Assembly (NCBI GenBank): GCA_001805005.1
Contig: MHDO01000102.1
Coordinates: 1 to 22,946 of the forward strand
Direction: 5' to 3'
Source of the DNA: Nitrospinae bacterium RIFCSPLOWO2_12_39_16
GTDB taxonomy: Bacteria > Nitrospinota > Nitrospinia > UBA9942
Length of the DNA stretch: 22,946 bases
The translations under genes and the position numbers were made by a program. This document shows, one piece after another, positions 20,155 through 22,946 of the stretch. Positions within the stretch are counted from its first letter, which is position 1. Every line of letters begins with the position of its first letter. The notes under the pieces were generated by a model, which was not told the origin of the DNA, searched no databases, and worked only from the letters and a program-made list of their open reading frames with translations.

Positions 20155-20686
20155 GTATTCCCAATAATCTGAGCAATGTCTTCCCCTCTTCATCCGTCTT
20201 TGCTGTTGTAACTATGCTGATATTGAGCCCCTTTACTTTTTCAATCTTGTCATACTCAATCTCTGGAAAGATAAGCTGTTCTTTTAAACCGATTGTATAG
20301 CTCCCCCTCCCGTCAAAGGACTTGGAAGAAACCCCCTTAAAATCCCTTATCCTCGGCATGGCTACATTAATAAACCTGTCAAGGAACTCATACATATGGT
20401 TGCCCCTCATTGTGACAGCACACCCAATCGGAACACCTACCCTCAATTTAAAGTTTGAGATTGCCTTCTTTGCCCTTGTAACCAGAGGCTTCTGTCCGCT
20501 AATCTGCGACAGGGTATATACACCCGAGTCTATCAATTTGGCATCCTGAAGTGCCTCACCCAGACCCATGTTTATTACTACCTTTTTGAGTCTTGGTATC
20601 TGCATTACATTCTTGTAACCAAGCTCCTTTTTAAGCTGGGGTACAATTTCTTTTAAGTATTTATCTTTTAAAACCGGTCGTGCCAC
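20141..20686 (-). CDS. rplE: 50S ribosomal protein L5
   Basis: 5S rRNA-binding protein of the central protuberance that contacts the P-site tRNA. Diagnostic strings: VMQIPRLKKVVINMGLGEA near residue 31, QKPLVTRAKKAISNFKLR near 65, and the C-terminal GRGSYTIGLKEQLIFPEIEY. The 181 residues are standard. The frame opens four codons earlier at TTG 20698, but that overlaps the SD itself. GTG at 20686 with GGAGG 5 bp upstream gives MARPVLKDKY and is the better start. Word palindromes lie on both sides. Confidence 0.98.
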   Translation of the reverse strand: MARPVLKDKYLKEIVPQLKKELGYKNVMQIPRLKKVVINMGLGEALQDAKLIDSGVYTLSQISGQKPLVTRAKKAISNFKLRVGVPIGCAVTMRGNHMYEFLDRFINVAMPRIRDFKGVSSKSFDGRGSYTIGLKEQLIFPEIEYDKIEKVKGLNISIVTTAKTDEEGKTLLRLLGIPFRN

Positions 20687-20699
20687 TCTCTCCTCCAAT

Positions 20700-20776
20700 C
20701 AATTGAAAACTGATAATTGAATGTTGAATATTCCCACTTGTCAATTTTCAATAGTCAATCTTCAATCCATCAATCT
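20700..20776. repeat. Heptamer word palindrome, rplX-rplE gap (4+4 units)
   Basis: Left: four 7-bp units ending TTGA or CTGA (CAATTGA, AAACTGA, TAATTGA, ATGTTGA; 20700-20727). A 13-bp spacer follows. Right: TCAATTT, TCAATAG, TCAATCT, TCAATCC (20741-20768), then one more TCAATCT after a 1-bp slip. The stop codon of rplX (20772-20770) is the TCA of that last unit. attgaaaa (20702-20709) pairs perfectly with ttttcaat (20745-20752). Confidence 0.85.
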
Positions 20777-21105
20777 CTGTCTAACATCTCTCCACAATGT
20801 TTACAGGTTCTGATTTTTTTCCCGTTCTCAAGTATCTTCATTGATACCCTTGTTGTCTTATCGCACTTATTGCAGACAATCATTACATTTGAGATATGTA
20901 TCTTCGCTTCCTTTTCTATAATACCGCCCTGCCTCATCTGCTGGGTGGGACGTGTATGCCTCTTAACTATATTAAGCCTCTCAATAATGATCTTTTTCTC
21001 CCTTGGGAACACCATCAGTATCTTCCCCTTCTTCCCCTTTTCCTTGCCTGTCATTACCTTTACAATATCGTTTTTCTTTATCTTTAAATTTGCTAACTGG
21101 TTCAT
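20770..21105 (-). CDS. rplX: 50S ribosomal protein L24 (with zinc ribbon)
   Basis: Assembly-initiator protein of the large subunit, near the exit tunnel. The KOW motif lies in KKNDIVKVMTGKEKGKKGKI (residues 10-29). The C-terminal half carries a zinc ribbon C78, C81, C101, C104 (VCNKCDKTTRV, RTCKHCGEMLD), as in many bacterial L24 proteins. The 111 residues are standard. ATG at 21105 overlaps the rplN stop by 4 bp, with AGAGGT as SD inside rplN, so the two genes are coupled. Confidence 0.98.
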   Translation of the reverse strand: MNQLANLKIKKNDIVKVMTGKEKGKKGKILMVFPREKKIIIERLNIVKRHTRPTQQMRQGGIIEKEAKIHISNVMIVCNKCDKTTRVSMKILENGKKIRTCKHCGEMLDRD

Positions 21106-21470
21106 AATACCTCTGGCGCTAAAGAGATAATCTTCATAAATTTCTTTGCCCTGAGCTCTCTCGCCACAGGGCCAAATATTCTTGTCCCAACAGGCTCCAA
21201 CTGTTCATTTATAAGAACGGCGGCATTATCATCAAACTTAATATATGTGCCGTTGTCCCTTCTCAATTCCTTCCTGGTCCTGACAACCACAGCCTTTTTT
21301 ACTTCCCCCTTGTTGATAGGACTATTTGGGGTTGCCTCTCTTATACTTACCACAATGACATCCCCGATACGGGCATACCTCCTCTTGCTACCAACAAGCA
21401 CCTGTATACACTGTGCCTTTCTCGCCCCTGAATTGTCTGCTATATCTAAAATAGTTCTCAGCTGAATCAC
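21102..21470 (-). CDS. rplN: 50S ribosomal protein L14
   Basis: Intersubunit-bridge protein of the large subunit. It starts MIQLRTILDIADNSGARKAQ and has GVRxGD-type region VGSKRRYARIGDVIVVSIRE and the typical PVGTRIFGPVARELR near the end. The 122 residues match the usual length exactly. The start is GTG at 21470 with a strong SD (AGGAGG) 10 bp upstream. The 61-bp gap to rpsQ holds a short AATTATT repeat. Confidence 0.98.
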   Translation of the reverse strand: MIQLRTILDIADNSGARKAQCIQVLVGSKRRYARIGDVIVVSIREATPNSPINKGEVKKAVVVRTRKELRRDNGTYIKFDDNAAVLINEQLEPVGTRIFGPVARELRAKKFMKIISLAPEVL

Positions 21471-21522
21471 TGTAAAATTTCCTCCTGGTATAATTCCAAA
21501 ATAAATACGTCATCAAAAAATT

Positions 21523-21536
21523 AATTATTAATTATT
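21523..21536. repeat. Two AATTATT units at the rpsQ stop codon
   Basis: Two identical 7-bp units lie side by side (21523-21529, 21530-21536). The rpsQ stop codon (21534-21532) is inside the second. No complementary arm is clear. It may be a short or decayed version of the heptamer palindromes, or just A/T-rich sequence. Confidence 0.4.
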
Positions 21537-21786
21537 TTCCTGCCCTTTCAACTATCTCCATCAGCCTCCACCTCTTCTCCTTGCTCAAAGGCCTCGTCTC
21601 TACAATCTTTACCTTATCCCCCACAGAAGATTCATTCTTCTCATCATGCACCTTAAACTTATTTGAACGTCTTACTATCTTTTTGAATTCAGGGTGTCTC
21701 ACATGCCTCTCCACCTTTACCACAATGGTCTTATCCATCTTGTCACTGACAACAACCCCTGTCCTTATTTTTTTGTTTTGTTCCAT
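21532..21786 (-). CDS. rpsQ: 30S ribosomal protein S17
   Basis: 16S rRNA 5'-domain binding protein with an OB fold. RTGVVVSDKMDKTIVVKVER and the later GDKVKIVETRPLSKEKRWRL are diagnostic. The frame is open 24 codons further upstream, but those codons run through the rpmC-rpsQ hairpin and do not resemble S17. ATG at 21786 gives 84 residues, the usual length, with AAAGGG just before it. It is the third gene of the rplP-rpmC-rpsQ set. Confidence 0.97.
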   Translation of the reverse strand: MEQNKKIRTGVVVSDKMDKTIVVKVERHVRHPEFKKIVRRSNKFKVHDEKNESSVGDKVKIVETRPLSKEKRWRLMEIVERAGK

Positions 21787-21796
21787 AAAACCCTTT

Positions 21797-21879
21797 ACCC
21801 CGTTAGAAGTTATACTGACTGAAAAGTAATGAAATAACCGCCCGTTAAATAACTCCAAATATGGAACTTCTAACGGGGT
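21797..21879. repeat. Long hairpin in the rpmC-rpsQ gap (15-bp perfect arms)
   Basis: accccgttagaagtt (21797-21811) and aacttctaacggggt (21865-21879) are perfect inverted copies around a 53-nt loop. A third, degenerate copy (cccgttaaataact, 21841-21854) lies in the loop and could pair with the same right arm through ccaaatatgg, so two competing hairpins are possible. The right arm touches the rpmC stop codon (21882-21880). It does not show the 7-bp tandem structure of the other gaps. Confidence 0.85.
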
Positions 21880-22107
21880 TTACTTTAAATTTTTACCCTT
21901 AACCTGCATCTGATTTTGTGCTGACTTTTTTTCACCCAATAGTGTGTTGATCCGTGCAATATCTTTTTTTACGATGTGAACCCTCGTAGGATTCTCAAGC
22001 ACCTTTCTTGCCGCCTGAAACCTTAAATTTAAAAGCTCAGACCTCATCTCTTCTGATTTTTTCAAGAGTTCATCCACTGTCATATCTCTGAGTTCTTTTA
22101 TCTTCAT
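21880..22107 (-). CDS. rpmC: 50S ribosomal protein L29
   Basis: Short helical-hairpin protein at the tunnel exit, where it helps dock signal recognition particle and trigger factor. It starts MKIKELRDMTVDELLKKSEE and has LLNLRFQAARKVLENPTRVH and the KKDIARINTLL helix. The 75 residues are slightly long for the family (60-70) owing to a polar tail. ATG at 22107 overlaps the rplP stop by 4 bp (ATGA), so it is coupled. Its stop codon abuts the hairpin before rpsQ. Confidence 0.97.
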   Translation of the reverse strand: MKIKELRDMTVDELLKKSEEMRSELLNLRFQAARKVLENPTRVHIVKKDIARINTLLGEKKSAQNQMQVKGKNLK

Positions 22108-22517
22108 ATCAATCCCTTAGCTAAAAATCTTGTCTTTATCGGAAGTTTGTGAGATGCAAGACCTAATGCCTCTCTTGCCACATCCTCAGTTATTCCTTCC
22201 ATCTCAAATAAAACCTTACCCTTTTTTATAACCGCAACCCACTGCTCAGGGACACCCTTTCCCTTACCCATCCTTGTCTCTGCAGGCTTCCTGGTAACCG
22301 GCTTATCAGGGAATATCCTTATCCATATCCTCCCGCCCCTTTTGATATGCCTTGTCATTGCAATTCTCGCTGCCTCTATCTGCCTATCCGTTATCCATCC
22401 GGGGTCAAGTGCCTGCAATCCGTAACTGCCGAAGCTTAAGTCCGAGCCTCTGGCTGCAGTCCCAAACATCCTTCCCTTTTGTCTCTTCCTATATTTTACC
22501 TTTTTGGGCATTAACAT
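22104..22517 (-). CDS. rplP: 50S ribosomal protein L16
   Basis: Large-subunit protein at the A-site tRNA elbow, needed late in assembly. The start MLMPKKVKYRKRQKGRMFG and the motifs FGSYGLQALDPGWITDRQIE, RIFPDKPVTRKPAETRMGKG are diagnostic. The 137 residues are standard. ATG at 22517 has AGGGA about 9 bp upstream; the second ATG two codons later is also possible. It lies 12 bp after rpsC and overlaps rpmC by 4 bp. Confidence 0.98.
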   Translation of the reverse strand: MLMPKKVKYRKRQKGRMFGTAARGSDLSFGSYGLQALDPGWITDRQIEAARIAMTRHIKRGGRIWIRIFPDKPVTRKPAETRMGKGKGVPEQWVAVIKKGKVLFEMEGITEDVAREALGLASHKLPIKTRFLAKGLI

Positions 22518-22529
22518 AAATTATTTTCC

Positions 22530-22946
22530 CTAAACTACTGCTCCCCCCTCTACAGGCTGTGTATCCTTCTGTTTCTTTGAATTCTTCTCAGTCATTATTT
22601 CACCGTTAAAAATCCATGCCTTGACGCCTATTACACCGTAAGTTGTCTGTGCCTCGGCAAAACCATAATCAATATCAGCCCTTATCGTGTGAAATGGAAC
22701 CCTGCCTTCCCTATACCACTCTCTCCTCGCTATCTCATTACCTGCAAGTCTGCCGGAGCAGGCTATCTTTACACCCTTAGCACCGAATTTAAGCGCTGTC
22801 GCTACTGCCTTTTTCATCGCCCTTCTGTAAGAGACCCTTCTCTCTAACTGAAGTGCAATGTTCTCTGCCAGAAGCTGGGCATCCGCCTCGGGCCTTGACA
22901 CCTCTTTTATATTTAAGAAAATCTGTTTGTCAGGCAGCTTCTTCTG
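22530..22946 (-). CDS. rpsC: 30S ribosomal protein S3, C-terminal part (5' end outside window)
   Basis: S3 lies at the mRNA entry channel and has helicase-like activity there. The 138 visible residues run from a segment ending IFLNIKEV through AQLLAENIALQLERRVSYRR, the GVKIACSGRLAGNEIARREW signature and HTIRADIDYGFAEAQTTYGV, to the C-terminus. The frame stays open to the window edge; a GTG at 22901 is internal and not the start. The N-terminal KH domain is outside the window. rplP follows after 12 bp. Confidence 0.98.
   Translation of the reverse strand, partial: QKKLPDKQIFLNIKEVSRPEADAQLLAENIALQLERRVSYRRAMKKAVATALKFGAKGVKIACSGRLAGNEIARREWYREGRVPFHTIRADIDYGFAEAQTTYGVIGVKAWIFNGEIMTEKNSKKQKDTQPVEGGAVV

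Noticed and set aside
20717..21130. Plus-strand open frame of 137 codons opposite rplX
   Set aside because: It lies antisense to a clearly conserved ribosomal protein gene and its product is a low-complexity hydrophobic string. All other plus-strand frames in the window are shadows of the same kind.
21787..21858. Longer S17 with 24 extra N-terminal residues
   Set aside because: The extra codons cross the rpmC-rpsQ hairpin, and the shorter product matches the family length exactly.

Overview
The window is AT-rich and every gene lies on the minus strand, so it reads from high to low coordinates. It looks like a Gram-negative bacterium. Evidence: lipoprotein signals, a TolQ/TolR/TonB-type energised envelope complex, a zinc-binding form of S4, zinc-type S14, and TTG/GTG starts behind strong Shine-Dalgarno (SD) sites. 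The envelope cluster recalls the Agl-Glt core of Deltaproteobacteria. An uncultivated lineage near Deltaproteobacteria or Nitrospirota is possible, but I cannot assign a phylum from sequence alone.

Region 1 (22946 down to 10893) is the end of the S10 operon, the spc operon and the alpha operon: rpsC (cut by the window edge), rplP, rpmC, rpsQ, rplN, rplX, rplE, rpsZ, rpsH, rplF, rplR, rpsE, rplO, secY, adk, map, infA, rpmJ, rpsM, rpsK, rpsD, rpoA, rplQ. The order is canonical except that rpmD (L30) is missing between rpsE and rplO.

Region 2 (10892 to 10561) is a 332-bp gap with two good promoter candidates and a 104-bp segment bounded by 13-bp perfect inverted repeats.

Region 3 (10560 to 796) is a nine-gene cluster: a small exported protein, a TPR/coiled-coil exported protein, two TPR lipoproteins, a small exported protein, a TolQ-like subunit, two TolR-like subunits, and a TonB/AgmX-like protein with an FHA-like cytoplasmic domain. 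Together they should build a proton-driven machine from inner membrane to outer membrane. Region 4 is tRNA-Met(CAT) and the start of radA.

The most unusual signal is in the gaps. Junctions in the ribosomal operon are either tight (-4 to +46 bp) or 61 to 122 bp, and every long one holds repeat-like or inverted-repeat sequence. Most are built the same way: a few tandem copies of a short word (7 bp in most, 8 or 10 bp in others), then a similar number of copies of its reverse complement. Each gap uses a different word. The 7- and 8-bp arrays begin at or beside the stop codon of the upstream gene and usually end just before the next SD site. Two elements of the same style have run into coding sequence in the envelope cluster: one encodes the signal peptide of a small protein, the other the N-terminal extension of a lipoprotein. 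I know heptanucleotide STRR repeats from heterocystous cyanobacteria, but not this inverted, stop-anchored, word-per-site form.
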